A DNA stretch of 64,000 bases from Luteimonas aestuarii (GTDB taxonomy: Bacteria > Pseudomonadota > Gammaproteobacteria > Xanthomonadales > Xanthomonadaceae), in NCBI RefSeq assembly GCF_004357985.1, contig NZ_SMTF01000001.1, forward strand, positions 460,494 to 524,493, read 5' to 3'. Made by a program: the position numbers and the translations under genes. Below are positions 17,794-27,304 of the stretch, piece by piece (the first letter of the stretch is position 1; the number at the start of each line of letters is the position of its first letter). The notes below the pieces were generated by a model. The model was not told where the DNA came from, did not search any database, and saw nothing but the letters and a program-made list of their open reading frames with translations.

Positions 17794-19296
17794 CTATGGA
17801 CTGCCCGGCCGGAACAGCGGCATCACGGCTTCGAGGTGCTGCAGATAGCGACGGTAGGGCGCACGGTAGGCCTCGGCGCGCGCAGGGTCCGGCGTGCAGG
17901 CCTGCCTGGCGTCGGTGGTGACATGGGCGCCCACGAGTGATTCGATGGTGGCATCACTGCCCTGGCTGCGCTCCAGTGCCCAAAGCGCCTGCAGCGCGGC
18001 GCCGAAGGCGGCGCCTTCCGCCTGGCGCGGCACGTCGACCGGCAGGTCGAACACATCCGCCACCATCTGCCGCCACGCCGCGCTGTTGGCGCCACCGCCG
18101 GTCAGCACGATGCGCTCGAAACGCATGCCGGCCGCGACGAAGGCATCGAACCCGTAACGCAGCGCGTACGTGGCGCCTTCCATTGCCGCGCGATACAGGT
18201 GCGCGGGACTCATGTTGTGCGGGTCCAGCCCGGCCAGCACGCCCTTGCCCAGCGGCAGGTCGGGCGTGCGCTCGCCGCCGAGGAACGGCAGCATGGTCAA
18301 TCCCTGCGCGCCCGGCGGCGTGGCGTGGATGTGCGCATCGCCCTCGCGCGTGCTGAAGCCGAACAGGCGCGCCACCTGCTCGGTGACCACGGTGCAGTTC
18401 ATGGTGCAGATCAGCGGCAGCCAGCCACCGGTGGACGAACAGAACGCCGCCCAGTCGCCGTCGTCGCTGACGATGGGTCGCGACGCATGCGCGAACAGGG
18501 TGCCCGACGTGCCCAGGCTCATCGACAGCCGGCCCTCGCCGACGCAGCCGGTGCCGATGGCGGCCATCATGTTGTCGCCACCACCCACTGCGACTTTCGC
18601 CGTGGTCGGCAGGCCAAGGCGCGCTGCAGACGCTGGCGCGATGTCGAACAGCGTGTCGTGCGCCACCAGCGGCGGCAGGCAGTCGCCCAGGTCGCGATCG
18701 GCATCGGTCGCACGCAGCAGGTCCGGCGACCAGGTCCGCGTGCGCACGTCCAGCCAACCGGTGCCGGAGGCGTCGCCATGCTCCATCCACAGCTCGCCCG
18801 TGAGCACGAAGTTGAGGTAGTCGTGCGGCAGCAGGATCGTCGCCAGCTTCGCGTACGCGTCCGGGCGATGGGCCTTGGTCCACGGCAGCTTGGACGCGGT
18901 GTATCCGGCCAGGATCGGGTTGCCTGCCGAGGCGATCGTCTTGGTCGCGCCGCCCAACGCGTCCATGATGCGGCTGCATTCGGCGGTGGTGCTGGTGTCG
19001 TTCCACAGCTTGGCGGGCGCCAGGACCCGGCCAGCGGCATCCAGCGGCACGAAGCCGTGCTGTTGCCCGGACACCGACAGCGCCGCGATCCGCGCCCGCA
19101 GCCCCGGGTCGAAACGGTCGAAGCAGGCCTCCATGGCATGCACCCAGTCGGAAGGGTGCTGCTCCCGGCTGCCATCCTCGCCGCTGATCAGATCCAGCGG
19201 TGCGCTGGCCGAGTCCAGCACTTCGCGACGGTCCGCGTCGTACACCAGAACCTTGATGCTCTGGGTGCCGGCATCGATGCCCGCCAGCACGGTCAT
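17794..19296 (-). CDS. xylB: Xylulokinase (FGGY family)
   Basis: Phosphorylates D-xylulose to xylulose 5-phosphate, feeding the pentose phosphate pathway. The 500-residue product carries both FGGY ATPase domains: the N-terminal [10 protein letters not shown] phosphate loop, V-S-G-Q-Q-H-G-F, the catalytic Asp region [14 protein letters not shown], and the C-terminal L-T-G-G-G-A-N-S adenine loop. First gene of the xylB-xylA-xylE group. The upstream 190 bases hold two xyl-box sequences, one 26 bases before the start codon, so repression in the absence of xylan or xylose products is likely. Confidence 0.96.
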   Translation of the reverse strand: MTVLAGIDAGTQSIKVLVYDADRREVLDSASAPLDLISGEDGSREQHPSDWVHAMEACFDRFDPGLRARIAALSVSGQQHGFVPLDAAGRVLAPAKLWNDTSTTAECSRIMDALGGATKTIASAGNPILAGYTASKLPWTKAHRPDAYAKLATILLPHDYLNFVLTGELWMEHGDASGTGWLDVRTRTWSPDLLRATDADRDLGDCLPPLVAHDTLFDIAPASAARLGLPTTAKVAVGGGDNMMAAIGTGCVGEGRLSMSLGTSGTLFAHASRPIVSDDGDWAAFCSSTGGWLPLICTMNCTVVTEQVARLFGFSTREGDAHIHATPPGAQGLTMLPFLGGERTPDLPLGKGVLAGLDPHNMSPAHLYRAAMEGATYALRYGFDAFVAAGMRFERIVLTGGGANSAAWRQMVADVFDLPVDVPRQAEGAAFGAALQALWALERSQGSDATIESLVGAHVTTDARQACTPDPARAEAYRAPYRRYLQHLEAVMPLFRPGSP

Positions 19297-19321
19297 CGCC
19301 CGCCCCCGGCAATTCGAATCA

Positions 19322-19335
19322 GGTTAGCGCTATCA
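19322..19335 (-). promoter_or_regulatory. Proximal xyl-box-like operator of xylB
   Basis: On the minus strand TGATAGCGCTAACC, 12 of 14 identical to the xyl-box TGGTAGCGCTAACA I recall from Xanthomonas campestris, and centred on the palindromic core TAGCGCTA. It lies 26 bases upstream of the xylB start, where a bound repressor would block transcription or early elongation. Confidence 0.65.
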
Positions 19336-19487
19336 CGATCTGCCGCCGTGAGTTGCCGCATCGATGGACGGACCGCCTGCCCCATGACCCCGACACCACC
19401 CCGTTGAGATAGGCCGACTGTAGCAGCGCAGACTGGAAAAGCCGTGCTGCAGCGCGGCATGGAAGGCAGTCCACCAAGCCAGAATTA

Positions 19488-19501
19488 TGTTAGCGCTACC
19501 A
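19488..19501 (-). promoter_or_regulatory. Distal xyl-box operator (exact match)
   Basis: On the minus strand TGGTAGCGCTAACA, identical to the xyl-box I recall for the xylan/xylose regulon of Xanthomonas campestris. It is 192 bases upstream of xylB and about 150 bases from the second box, a spacing that could allow DNA looping by a LacI-type repressor. Confidence 0.75.
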
Positions 19502-19698
19502 TTAATTGTTGCCTTTCTCCCTCGGGGCAGGGCAGTGGCGCACTTGAGTGCCCGCGGTGTCCGGCATCCCGCCAGATCACGGCACACGGCGGGAGCGTCA
19601 TCGGTTCGCTCGAACACGACCAGGTCCCGGCCAGGATGCGGTCCCACCGTTACTGGAGAAACGAGGCAGGTGAAGCTGCAAGCGCCGCCGTGGCGAAC

Positions 19699-19905
19699 CT
19701 AGCCGAAGCTGGCCACCAGTTCGACTTCGCCGCTGTGGTTCTCGGCGTGGACGGTCGTGGCGATGCCGTGCAGCAGGCTGCGGGCATCGGCCATCATGGT
19801 CACGGTTTCCAGCGCCTTCTCGCGCTCCGGGAACCAGAACGAGAGCTTGCCGGCGTCCACCAGCTGCCAGCCACCACCGCGGGCGATCAGTTCGAGCGTC
19901 GACAT
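19699..19905 (-). CDS. Small conserved-looking hypothetical protein
   Basis: 68-residue protein of unknown function. The ATG at 19905 is preceded by GAAGGAT at proper spacing, which supports translation. The sequence is non-random: a strand segment (E-L-I-A-R-G-G-G-W-Q-L-V), W-F-P-E-R-E-K-A, a helix, then strands ending V-E-L-V-A-S-F-G. This alternation resembles very small DUF2188-type proteins, but I cannot assign it. No signal peptide or membrane segment. It is divergent from parC and has no obvious functional link to the xyl genes. Confidence 0.6.
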   Translation of the reverse strand: MSTLELIARGGGWQLVDAGKLSFWFPEREKALETVTMMADARSLLHGIATTVHAENHSGEVELVASFG

Positions 19906-20251
19906 GGGACGATCCTTCGAAAACCTGAAAAGTGGGGTACCAGCGGCGCCGTCCCGTGGCGCCCGTACGTTGCTTGACATGCGCCGGGGGTATCGACGGC
20001 ACGCACGTTGCTGGCAGAACCAGAATGCCCCGCCGGGCCGGCCGATACAGTCGGCGCTCACCGCGCGCGGGTGTAGGAAAACCCTGACCGTGGCGCTTGC
20101 GCAGCCTGCCGGACGAAGGCCCGCGCGGGCTTGCCGTCCACCGCGCCAAGCCCCTGCATGCCGCTTCGCCGTCGCCCCCCGGCGGCACGGCCGTGGTTGT
20201 CGCCAGCGGTAGAATCGTCGGCTTCCCCTTGCCGCTGCCGCGATCCAGAAG

Positions 20252-22495
20252 ATGACCGATCCCGTCCGTACCCCGTTCCACGGATTCGAACAGATCCCGC
20301 TGCGCGAATACGCCGAACGCGCCTACCTCGACTATTCGATGTACGTGGTGCTGGACCGCGCGCTGCCGTTCATCGGCGACGGCCTGAAGCCGGTGCAGCG
20401 CCGCATCGTCTATGCAATGAGCGAGCTGGGGCTGTCGGCCGCAGCAAAACCGAAGAAGTCGGCGCGTACCGTCGGCGACGTGATCGGCAAGTTCCATCCG
20501 CACGGCGACAGCGCTTGCTACGAGGCGCTGGTGCTGATGGCGCAGTCGTTCTCCTACCGCTATCCGCTGATCGACGGCCAGGGCAACTTCGGCTCGCCCG
20601 ACGACCCCAAGTCGTTCGCGGCGATGCGCTATACCGAATCCAAGCTCACCCCCATCGCCGAGGTGCTGCTGGGCGAGCTGGGCCAGGGCACGGTGGACTG
20701 GACGCCGAACTTCGACGGCACGATGGACGAGCCCAGCTGGCTGCCCGCGCGCCTGCCGCACCTGCTGCTCAATGGCACCACCGGCATTGCCGTGGGCATG
20801 GCCACCGACGTGCCGCCGCACAACCTCAACGAAATCGTCAGCGCCTGCGTGCGCCTGCTGGACGACCCCGATGCCAGCGTGCGCGACCTCTGCGAACACG
20901 TGCGCGGCCCGGACTATCCCACCACCGCCGAGATCATCACCCCCACCGCCGACCTGCTGGCGATGTACGAAACCGGCCACGGCAGCGTGCGTGCACGCGC
21001 GACGTTCGCGAAGGAAGGCGCGAACATCATCGTCACCGCCCTGCCCTACCAGGTATCGCCGTCCAAGGTGATCGAGCAGATCGCCACCCAGATGCGTGCC
21101 AAGAAACTGCCGTGGCTGGAAGACATCCGCGACGAATCCGACCACGCCAACCCGGTGCGCATCGCGCTGATCCCGCGCTCGAACCGCGTGGATGCCGAGC
21201 AACTGATGGGGCACCTGTTCGCCACCACCGACCTCGAGAAGAGCTACCGCGTCAACCTCAACATCATCGGCCTCGACGGCCGCCCGCAGGTCAAGAACCT
21301 CAAGCAACTGCTGTCGGAGTGGCTGCTGTTCCGCACCGACACCGTCACCCGCCGCCTCAGCCACCGGCTGGACAAGGTCGAGCGCCGGCTGCACCTGCTG
21401 GAAGGCCTGCTGGTGGCCTTCCTCAACCTGGACGAGGTGATCCGCATCATCCGCAGCGAGGACGAACCGAAGCCGGCGCTGATCGCACGCTTCCAGCTGT
21501 CGGTGGAACAGGCCGAGTACATCCTTGAAACCAGGCTGCGCCAGCTTGCCCGCCTCGAGGAAATGAAGATCCGCGGCGAGCAGGACGAACTGGACAGCGA
21601 ACGCGACCGCATCATCGCCACGCTGGCCAGCAAGGCCAAGCTGCGCAAGCTGGTCAAGGACGAGCTGCTGGCGGATGCGAAGAAATTCGGCGACCCCCGC
21701 CGCTCTCCGCTGGTTGCGCGCGATGCCGCGCAGGCGCTGGACGAAACCGAACTGGTGGCCAGCGAACCGGTGACCATCGTCCTCAGCCAGAAGGGCTGGG
21801 TACGCGCGGCCAAGGGCCACGACATCGACGCGAAAACTTTGTCCTACCGCGAAGGCGACACCCTGCTCGCCGCAGTCAAGGGACGCACGACGCAGCAGGT
21901 GGCTTTCCTCGACAGCGCCGGTCGCAGCTATTCGACGCTGGCGCATTCGCTGCCCTCGGCGCGCGGCAACGGCGAACCGCTGACCGGACGCTTCTCGCCC
22001 GCGGCCGGCGCGTCGTTCGCGGCGCTGGCCAGCGGCGGCAACGACGACCGCTACGTGCTGGCCTCGTCGCACGGCTATGGCTTCGTCACCCGGTTCGAAA
22101 GCCTCACCGGCCGGCAGAAGGCCGGCAAGGCGATGCTGTCGCTGTCGGAAGGCGCGAAGGTGCTGCAGCCTGCCGCCGTCGCCGGCAACCCCGACGACCG
22201 CATCGTCGCGGTGACCAGCGCCGGCCACCTGCTGGCGTTCCCCGTCTCGGAGCTGCCGGAACTCGACAAGGGCAAGGGCAACAAGCTGATCGAGATCCCC
22301 AAGGCCAAGCGTGGCACCGAGCGCGTGGTCGCCGTGGCCGTGGTGCCGCCGGGCGGTACGCTGGTGGTGCAGTCCGGCACGCGCACGATGAGCCTGTCGT
22401 TCAAGGACCTGGGCGACTACGTGGGCGCGCGCGCCAGTCGCGGCGGCCTGTTGCCGCGGGGCTGGCAGAAGGTGGATGGGCTGCTGGTCGAATAG
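20252..22495 (+). CDS. parC: DNA topoisomerase IV subunit A
   Basis: Breaks and rejoins DNA to decatenate chromosomes, as ParC2ParE2. The 747-residue product has normal length. The active-site Tyr127 is in A-M-R-Y-T-E-S, and the quinolone-determining positions are Ser87 and Glu91 in H-G-D-S-A-C-Y-E (equivalent to Ser80 and Glu84 of E. coli), both in the susceptible state. The C-terminal beta-pinwheel (from about residue 500) is shortened as in other ParC rather than GyrA. No parE is in the window, so the subunits are encoded apart, as is common. Confidence 0.97.
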   Translation: MTDPVRTPFHGFEQIPLREYAERAYLDYSMYVVLDRALPFIGDGLKPVQRRIVYAMSELGLSAAAKPKKSARTVGDVIGKFHPHGDSACYEALVLMAQSFSYRYPLIDGQGNFGSPDDPKSFAAMRYTESKLTPIAEVLLGELGQGTVDWTPNFDGTMDEPSWLPARLPHLLLNGTTGIAVGMATDVPPHNLNEIVSACVRLLDDPDASVRDLCEHVRGPDYPTTAEIITPTADLLAMYETGHGSVRARATFAKEGANIIVTALPYQVSPSKVIEQIATQMRAKKLPWLEDIRDESDHANPVRIALIPRSNRVDAEQLMGHLFATTDLEKSYRVNLNIIGLDGRPQVKNLKQLLSEWLLFRTDTVTRRLSHRLDKVERRLHLLEGLLVAFLNLDEVIRIIRSEDEPKPALIARFQLSVEQAEYILETRLRQLARLEEMKIRGEQDELDSERDRIIATLASKAKLRKLVKDELLADAKKFGDPRRSPLVARDAAQALDETELVASEPVTIVLSQKGWVRAAKGHDIDAKTLSYREGDTLLAAVKGRTTQQVAFLDSAGRSYSTLAHSLPSARGNGEPLTGRFSPAAGASFAALASGGNDDRYVLASSHGYGFVTRFESLTGRQKAGKAMLSLSEGAKVLQPAAVAGNPDDRIVAVTSAGHLLAFPVSELPELDKGKGNKLIEIPKAKRGTERVVAVAVVPPGGTLVVQSGTRTMSLSFKDLGDYVGARASRGGLLPRGWQKVDGLLVE

Positions 22496-22526
22496 CCGTT
22501 CAGTCCAAGTCAGGCGGAGGAAGCAA

Positions 22527-23186
22527 GTGCAACCTGATTTCTGGCAACAGCGCTGGCGGGAAGGCCGCATCGGCTTCCACCAGGCGCGTCCGTCGCCGCT
22601 GCTGGAGGCGCATTGGGAATCGCTGCAGCTTGCGCCGGGCAGCCGCGTCTTCGTGCCGCTGTGCGGCAAGTCGCTTGACATGCCGTGGCTCGCGTCGCGC
22701 GGCCATCGCGTGCTGGGGGTCGAGCTGTCGCAACTGGCGGTGGACCAGTTCTTCTCCGAACACGGGCTGGTCCCCGATGTGCACGAGTCGCGCCTCGGCC
22801 TGCACCACGTGGCCGACGCGATCGAGATCATCCGCGGCGATGCCTTCGCGCTGGATGCGGCCACGCTGTCGGACTGTGGGGGCGTGTTCGATCGCGCCGC
22901 GCTGATCGCATTGCCACCCGATCTACGCGAGCGCTACGCGCTGGCCCTGCATGCGCGGCTGCCCATCGGCTGCCGCGGCCTGCTGGTCACGCTGGAGTAT
23001 CCGCAGCACCAGAAGGACGGGCCGCCGTTTTCCGTGCAACAGGACGAGGTGATGCGGGTCTATGGACGGGACTGGCAGGTGGAACTGCTCGAACGCCGCG
23101 ACATCCTGCAGCGCGAGGCCTCATTCCTCGACGAAGGCATCACGACGCTGCATACCTGCGCCTACCGCCTGCACAAGCAGGCTTGA
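22527..23186 (+). CDS. tpm: Thiopurine S-methyltransferase
   Basis: SAM-dependent methyltransferase acting on thiopurines and, in bacteria, on selenium or tellurium oxyanions. The start is a GTG at 22527 with a strong GGAGGAA at 22516-22522; this gives 219 residues beginning M-Q-P-D-F-W-Q-Q-R-W, the usual bacterial N-terminus. The SAM-binding stretch V-P-L-C-G-K-S-L-D-M-P-W-L and G-V-E-L-S follow, then F-D-R-A-A-L-I-A-L-P. It lies 31 bases after parC on the same strand and may be co-transcribed. Confidence 0.93.
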   Translation: MQPDFWQQRWREGRIGFHQARPSPLLEAHWESLQLAPGSRVFVPLCGKSLDMPWLASRGHRVLGVELSQLAVDQFFSEHGLVPDVHESRLGLHHVADAIEIIRGDAFALDAATLSDCGGVFDRAALIALPPDLRERYALALHARLPIGCRGLLVTLEYPQHQKDGPPFSVQQDEVMRVYGRDWQVELLERRDILQREASFLDEGITTLHTCAYRLHKQA

Positions 23187-23222
23187 TCCCCTTTCGTGCA
23201 GCGCGCGCGCCGCAGGCCATGC

Positions 23223-23708
23223 TCAGGCCGACGGCGACGCCTCGCCCATCCGGCTTTGCTGGTAGTTCTGCAGGCCGACCATTTCGATCAGGCGCAACTG
23301 TTGCTCCAGCCAGTGGGTGTGGTCTTCCTCGGTGTCGGCCAGCTGGGTCACCAGCACTTCGCGACTGACATAGTCGCCATGCCGTTCGCACAAGGCGATG
23401 CCCTTGGCCAGGTTGTCGCGCACCAGGTACTCGAGGTCCAGGTCCTTGCGCAGCATCTGCTCGACCGTCTCGCCCGGCTCGAAGGCATCGGGACGCATGT
23501 CCGGCGTGCCCTCGAGGAACAGGATGCGCCGCAGCAGCGCGTCGGCGTGCTCGGTTTCCTCTTCCATCTCGTGGTTGATGCGTGCGTAGAGCGCATGCAG
23601 GCCGAGGTCTTCGTAGCGGCGCGAATGCAGGAAATACTGGTCCCGCGCCGCCAGCTCGCCACGCAGCAGGAACTTCAGGTAATCGATGACTTCGGGATGG
23701 CCTTTCAT
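23223..23708 (-). CDS. bfr: Bacterioferritin (no haem-ligand Met)
   Basis: Iron-storage protein forming a 24-mer with a di-iron ferroxidase site. From the ATG at 23708 it has 161 residues starting [10 protein letters not shown], the standard start. Ferroxidase ligands Glu18, Glu51 and His54 are in place, as are the later Glu and E-E-D-H motifs. Position 52, which is Met in haem-binding bacterioferritin, is Thr here (E-E-T-E-H-A-D), so haem binding of the usual type is not expected. The open frame upstream to 23783 is not homologous-looking. No bacterioferritin-associated ferredoxin gene is adjacent. Confidence 0.92.
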   Translation of the reverse strand: MKGHPEVIDYLKFLLRGELAARDQYFLHSRRYEDLGLHALYARINHEMEEETEHADALLRRILFLEGTPDMRPDAFEPGETVEQMLRKDLDLEYLVRDNLAKGIALCERHGDYVSREVLVTQLADTEEDHTHWLEQQLRLIEMVGLQNYQQSRMGEASPSA

Positions 23709-23846
23709 CAGGGCGTGCCGGTGCGGGGGTGCCCACAGCTTAACCAACCCCGGATGACGATGATCGAGTGAGAACGACTGCATTTCGCATTCTCAAAACG
23801 GCATGATGTAGACCACGCCCGACAACCCCGCCAAGGGAACACCCGC

Positions 23847-26336
23847 ATGGTCCGCTGGCTGCGCCGCCTGCTGTTGCTGCTCCTCGCCCTGCTGCTGATC
23901 GTGGCCCTGCTGGCTTCGTGGCTGGTGCGCGGCAGCCTGCCCGCGCTCGATGGCGAAATGCATCTCCCGGGCCTGTCGGCGCCCGCGACCCTCCAGCGCG
24001 ATGCGCTTGGCGTGGTGACCATCGAGGCCGCCAGCGAGACCGATGCGGCACGCGCGCTCGGTTACGTGCACGCGCAGGAACGGTTCTTCGAGATGGACCT
24101 GTTGCGACGCACGTCGGCGGGCGAACTGGCGGCGCTGTTCGGCCCGGTTGCGCTGGACACCGACAAGCGCCACCGCGTGCACCGCATGCGCGCGCGCGTG
24201 ATGGACAACCTCGACGCCATCATCGGCGACAAGGGAGATGCCCTGCGGGCCTACACCGAAGGCGTCAATGCCGGGCTGTCCACGTTGCGCGTGCGCCCGT
24301 GGCCGTACCTGCTGCTCCGCCAGACCCCGCAGCCCTGGACCGAAGCCGATTCCGCGCTTGCCGGCTACGCCATGTACTTCGACCTGCAGGATTCGGGCAA
24401 CACGCGCGAACTCGCGCTGTGGAAACTGCGCCCGCACCTGCCCGAGGCGCTGTTCGCGCTGCTGACGCACGGCGGTAGCCGCTGGGATGCGCCGCTGTCG
24501 GGCGAAGGCTTCGGCGATGCGGTGCTGCCCGTGGCGGATGAGGTGGACCTGCGCGCCCTGCCGGCGCCAGACGACGACGCTGAGTCGCTTGCCCTCACGC
24601 CACCATCCGCTCCGTCGATGGTCCCCCACTCTGCCGCGACGCGGGAGAGAGGCATCGGCGGGTCGCCTGCGGCGACCGGGTTCTCTCCCGGCAGCAACAA
24701 TTTCGCCGTCTCCGGCGAACTGACGGCGGATGGCCGCGCCATCGTCGCCGACGACATGCACCTGGGCCTGCGCGCGCCGAACATCTGGTTCCGCGCGCGA
24801 CTGCGCTATCCCGATGCGTGGGCACCGGGTGGCCGGGTCGATGTGCAGGGCTTTACCTTGCCCGGCTTGCCGGCGGTGATCGTGGGCAGTAATGGGCACG
24901 TCGCCTGGGGCTTCACCAACAGCTACGGCGACTATCTGGACTGGGCGCTGGAAACGCCGTGTGGCGAGAACGCGACGGAGGGATGCACGGATGCCGTGAC
25001 CCACGTCGAGCGCATCGACGTGGCCGGCGACGCGCCCCTGGCTTTCGATGTGCGCGAAACCCGGTGGGGGCCGATCCTGCACGACGCGGGCAACGGCAGC
25101 GTGCTGTCGCTGCGCTGGGTTGCGCACCTGCGCGGCTCTATCAACTTCGGCCTTGCCGACTTCGCGCATGCGGCCGATCTCGACGAGGCCCTGGCAATCG
25201 CAGACCGCACCGCCACGCCGACGCAGAACCTCGTCGTCGGCGATGCGGTCGGGAACATCGCGTGGCGACTGCTGGGACCACTGCCGGAACGCCGCGGCGG
25301 CTGTTCGGCAGGCGACCTGGTCGCCAACGATCCCGCAGAGATCCATGGCCTCGCCTCTGAAAGCGCGCCAGCGGGCGTGCGACGCGAGCGCTGCTATCGA
25401 TGGGATATCAACACGACGGCATCCCCGTCCACACGCTCGCCCGACACGCATCGCCTCTGGACCGCCAACGCCCGCGTCGTTTCCGATGCCGACCTCGAAC
25501 GCATCGGCGACGGCGGCTACGCGCTCGGCGTGCGCCAGCAGCAGATCCGCGACCAGTTGCTGGCGAAGGACCGGTTCACCGAACAGGACCTGCTGGCGAT
25601 CCAGCTCGACGATCGCGCGCTGCTCCTGTCGAACTGGCACACGCTGCTCCAGGACCGTGCCAAAGACAACGCATCATCCGCCCTGCGCGAGCTGGCCGAC
25701 GCCGCCCGGGACTGGAGCGGTCGCGCGAGCGTCGACTCGGCGGGCTATCGACTCGTGCGCGCCTGGCGGCAGGCGGTGCTGTCGCGCGTCGCCGATGGCC
25801 TGGTCGCGCCCGCCCGCGTCGCGCTGGGCGATGCGTTCGAGATGCCCGACCTGCCGCAACTCGAGGGCGTGGCATGGCCGCTGGTCACCACACGGCCGCC
25901 GCACCTGCTGTCGAAGCGCTTCGAGACCTGGGACGCGCTGTTCGAGGATGCCGCGCGCGAAGTCCGCACCGAACTCGCACCGCACGGGCCACTGGCGGAG
26001 CGCACATGGGGCGAGCGCAACACCGCGCGCATCTGCCACCCGCTGGCCGGCGCGCTGCCCAGCGTGCTCAGGTCGCGGCTGTGCATGCCGGCCGACCCAC
26101 TGCCCGGCGATGGCTTGGTGCCGCGCGTGCAGGGTCCGGGCTTCGGCGCGTCGCAACGCATGGTGGTCTCTCCGGGCCGGGAGGCCGAGGGCATCGCGCA
26201 CATGCCCGGTGGGCAGAGCGGGCATCCACTGTCGCCCTTCTGGGGCGCGGGCCACGACGACTGGGTCCACGGACGGCCATCGCCGTTCCTGCCGGGTCCA
26301 ACGCGCCACCGGCTGACGCTCTCGCCGTCGCTCTGA
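23847..26336 (+). CDS. Penicillin acylase (Ntn hydrolase) family protein
   Basis: Amide hydrolase of the N-terminal-nucleophile superfamily, matured by self-cleavage into alpha and beta chains. Relatives hydrolyse penicillins, acyl-homoserine lactones or other N-acyl compounds; the substrate is unknown here. The 829-residue product has an N-terminal membrane anchor or signal (residues 7-27), an alpha region with G-Y-V-H-A-Q-E-R-F-F-E-M-D, a spacer, and the predicted beta-chain Ser283 in P-G-S-N-N-F-A-V. The beta chain shows V-G-S-N-G-H-V-A-W-G-F-T-N and ends in G-Q-S-G-H-P-L-S-P-F. A hairpin repeat sits in the spacer just before Ser283. The gene is divergent from bfr. Confidence 0.92.
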   Translation: MVRWLRRLLLLLLALLLIVALLASWLVRGSLPALDGEMHLPGLSAPATLQRDALGVVTIEAASETDAARALGYVHAQERFFEMDLLRRTSAGELAALFGPVALDTDKRHRVHRMRARVMDNLDAIIGDKGDALRAYTEGVNAGLSTLRVRPWPYLLLRQTPQPWTEADSALAGYAMYFDLQDSGNTRELALWKLRPHLPEALFALLTHGGSRWDAPLSGEGFGDAVLPVADEVDLRALPAPDDDAESLALTPPSAPSMVPHSAATRERGIGGSPAATGFSPGSNNFAVSGELTADGRAIVADDMHLGLRAPNIWFRARLRYPDAWAPGGRVDVQGFTLPGLPAVIVGSNGHVAWGFTNSYGDYLDWALETPCGENATEGCTDAVTHVERIDVAGDAPLAFDVRETRWGPILHDAGNGSVLSLRWVAHLRGSINFGLADFAHAADLDEALAIADRTATPTQNLVVGDAVGNIAWRLLGPLPERRGGCSAGDLVANDPAEIHGLASESAPAGVRRERCYRWDINTTASPSTRSPDTHRLWTANARVVSDADLERIGDGGYALGVRQQQIRDQLLAKDRFTEQDLLAIQLDDRALLLSNWHTLLQDRAKDNASSALRELADAARDWSGRASVDSAGYRLVRAWRQAVLSRVADGLVAPARVALGDAFEMPDLPQLEGVAWPLVTTRPPHLLSKRFETWDALFEDAAREVRTELAPHGPLAERTWGERNTARICHPLAGALPSVLRSRLCMPADPLPGDGLVPRVQGPGFGASQRMVVSPGREAEGIAHMPGGQSGHPLSPFWGAGHDDWVHGRPSPFLPGPTRHRLTLSPSL
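24642..24690. repeat. Nested hairpin repeat inside the acylase gene
   Basis: Outer arms CGGGAGAGA (24642-24650) and TCTCTCCCG (24682-24690) enclose an inner perfect hairpin GGTCGCC-TGC-GGCGACC (24661-24677). It is read in frame and encodes about residues 266-281, ending two residues before the predicted nucleophile Ser283. It has the look of a REP-type intergenic element. Confidence 0.7.
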
Positions 26337-26470
26337 TACCTTGGCGCGCATCCTCCAAGGACGGAACAGTCCATGCACTGCATGCGTCGTCTTCACCGCG
26401 CGATGACCGCCCGCCGGGCCATCCTTCGTTGATGTATGGGACAGCCGCCCTGCCCCGCCCCGGGGATCGC

Positions 26471-27175
26471 ATGATCGAATTCGGACACCTCACCCATGCG
26501 GGCCTCCGCCGCGAGCTGAACGAGGACACGTATTACGGCGACAGCGAGCTGGGCCTGTGGCTGGTCGCAGACGGCATGGGCGGGCACGAATACGGCGAGG
26601 TCGCCAGCGCGCTGGCGCGCGAAGCCATCGTGCGCGAGATCCGCCAGGGCACGCCACTGCCGCAGGCGATCCGCATCGCCGACGAGGAGATCATCCGCGC
26701 CTCTCGCCAACGCAACGACTCGCTGCCGATGGGCACGACCGTGGTCGCCGCGCGCGTGGTCGGCAGCCGCTTCGAAGTCGCTTGGGTCGGCGACAGTCGC
26801 GTGTACCTGTGGCACGGCGGCAAGCTGGTGCAGCTGTCGCAGGACCACAGCTACGTGCAGGAGTTGATCTCGCAGGGCACGATCAGCATCGACCAGGCGC
26901 GCAGCCATCCGCATCGCAACGTGGTCACGCAGGCGCTGGGCGTCACCGACCCGCAGCAGTTGAACGTCGAAACGTTGTCAGGCGAACTCGGCCCCGGCAT
27001 GCAGCTGCTGCTGTGCAGCGACGGGCTGACCGAGGAAGTGGACGACAAGGGCATCGCCCGGGTGCTGGCGCACGACGAATGCAGCGCGCAGGAATGCGTG
27101 GACGGACTGGTGGCCGCGGCGCTCGATGGCGGTGGGTCCGACAACGTGACCGTACTGCTGGTACGCAGGCACTGA
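26471..27175 (+). CDS. PP2C-family serine/threonine protein phosphatase
   Basis: Metal-dependent phosphatase that removes phosphate from Ser/Thr. The 234-residue single domain carries the PP2C motifs in order: R-E-L-N-E-D (near residue 15), V-A-D-G-M-G-G-H, M-G-T-T, W-V-G-D-S-R-V-Y, C-S-D-G-L-T-E, and G-G-S-D-N-V-T at the end. No transmembrane segment. I start at the ATG at 26471; an in-frame ATG at 26432 would add 13 residues. It resembles stand-alone Stp1/PrpC phosphatases that usually counteract Hanks-type kinases, but no kinase or type VI secretion genes are nearby. Confidence 0.92.
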   Translation: MIEFGHLTHAGLRRELNEDTYYGDSELGLWLVADGMGGHEYGEVASALAREAIVREIRQGTPLPQAIRIADEEIIRASRQRNDSLPMGTTVVAARVVGSRFEVAWVGDSRVYLWHGGKLVQLSQDHSYVQELISQGTISIDQARSHPHRNVVTQALGVTDPQQLNVETLSGELGPGMQLLLCSDGLTEEVDDKGIARVLAHDECSAQECVDGLVAAALDGGGSDNVTVLLVRRH

Positions 27176-27304
27176 GTCGGTCGGCGCAGTTCGGCTGACG
27201 CCAGGCGTGCGCCGGAGCTGTCGGGCAGGTCTCAAGCACTTCGAACGTGGCGCCGGGCGGCGAAATGGTCCGTTCCGCTGAAGTGCGCTCCCAGGCCAGT
27301 CCGC

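Larger units (their letters stand above)
19297..19698. other. Regulatory intergenic region upstream of xylB
   Basis: No gene seen. It contains the two xyl-boxes listed separately and A+T-rich sequence around 19481-19510, which contrasts with the GC-rich surroundings and is where the xylB promoter would be expected. A CATAAT on the minus strand overlaps the distal box. Nothing was recognised from 19520 to 19698. Confidence 0.55.

Noticed and set aside
19598..22864. Open frame of 1088 codons opposite parC and tpm
   Set aside because: Runs antisense through several real genes; composition typical of shadow frames.
26373..26432. 19-codon open frame with a weak AAGGA upstream, between the acylase and PP2C genes
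   Set aside because: Too short, Arg-rich and without any supporting pattern.
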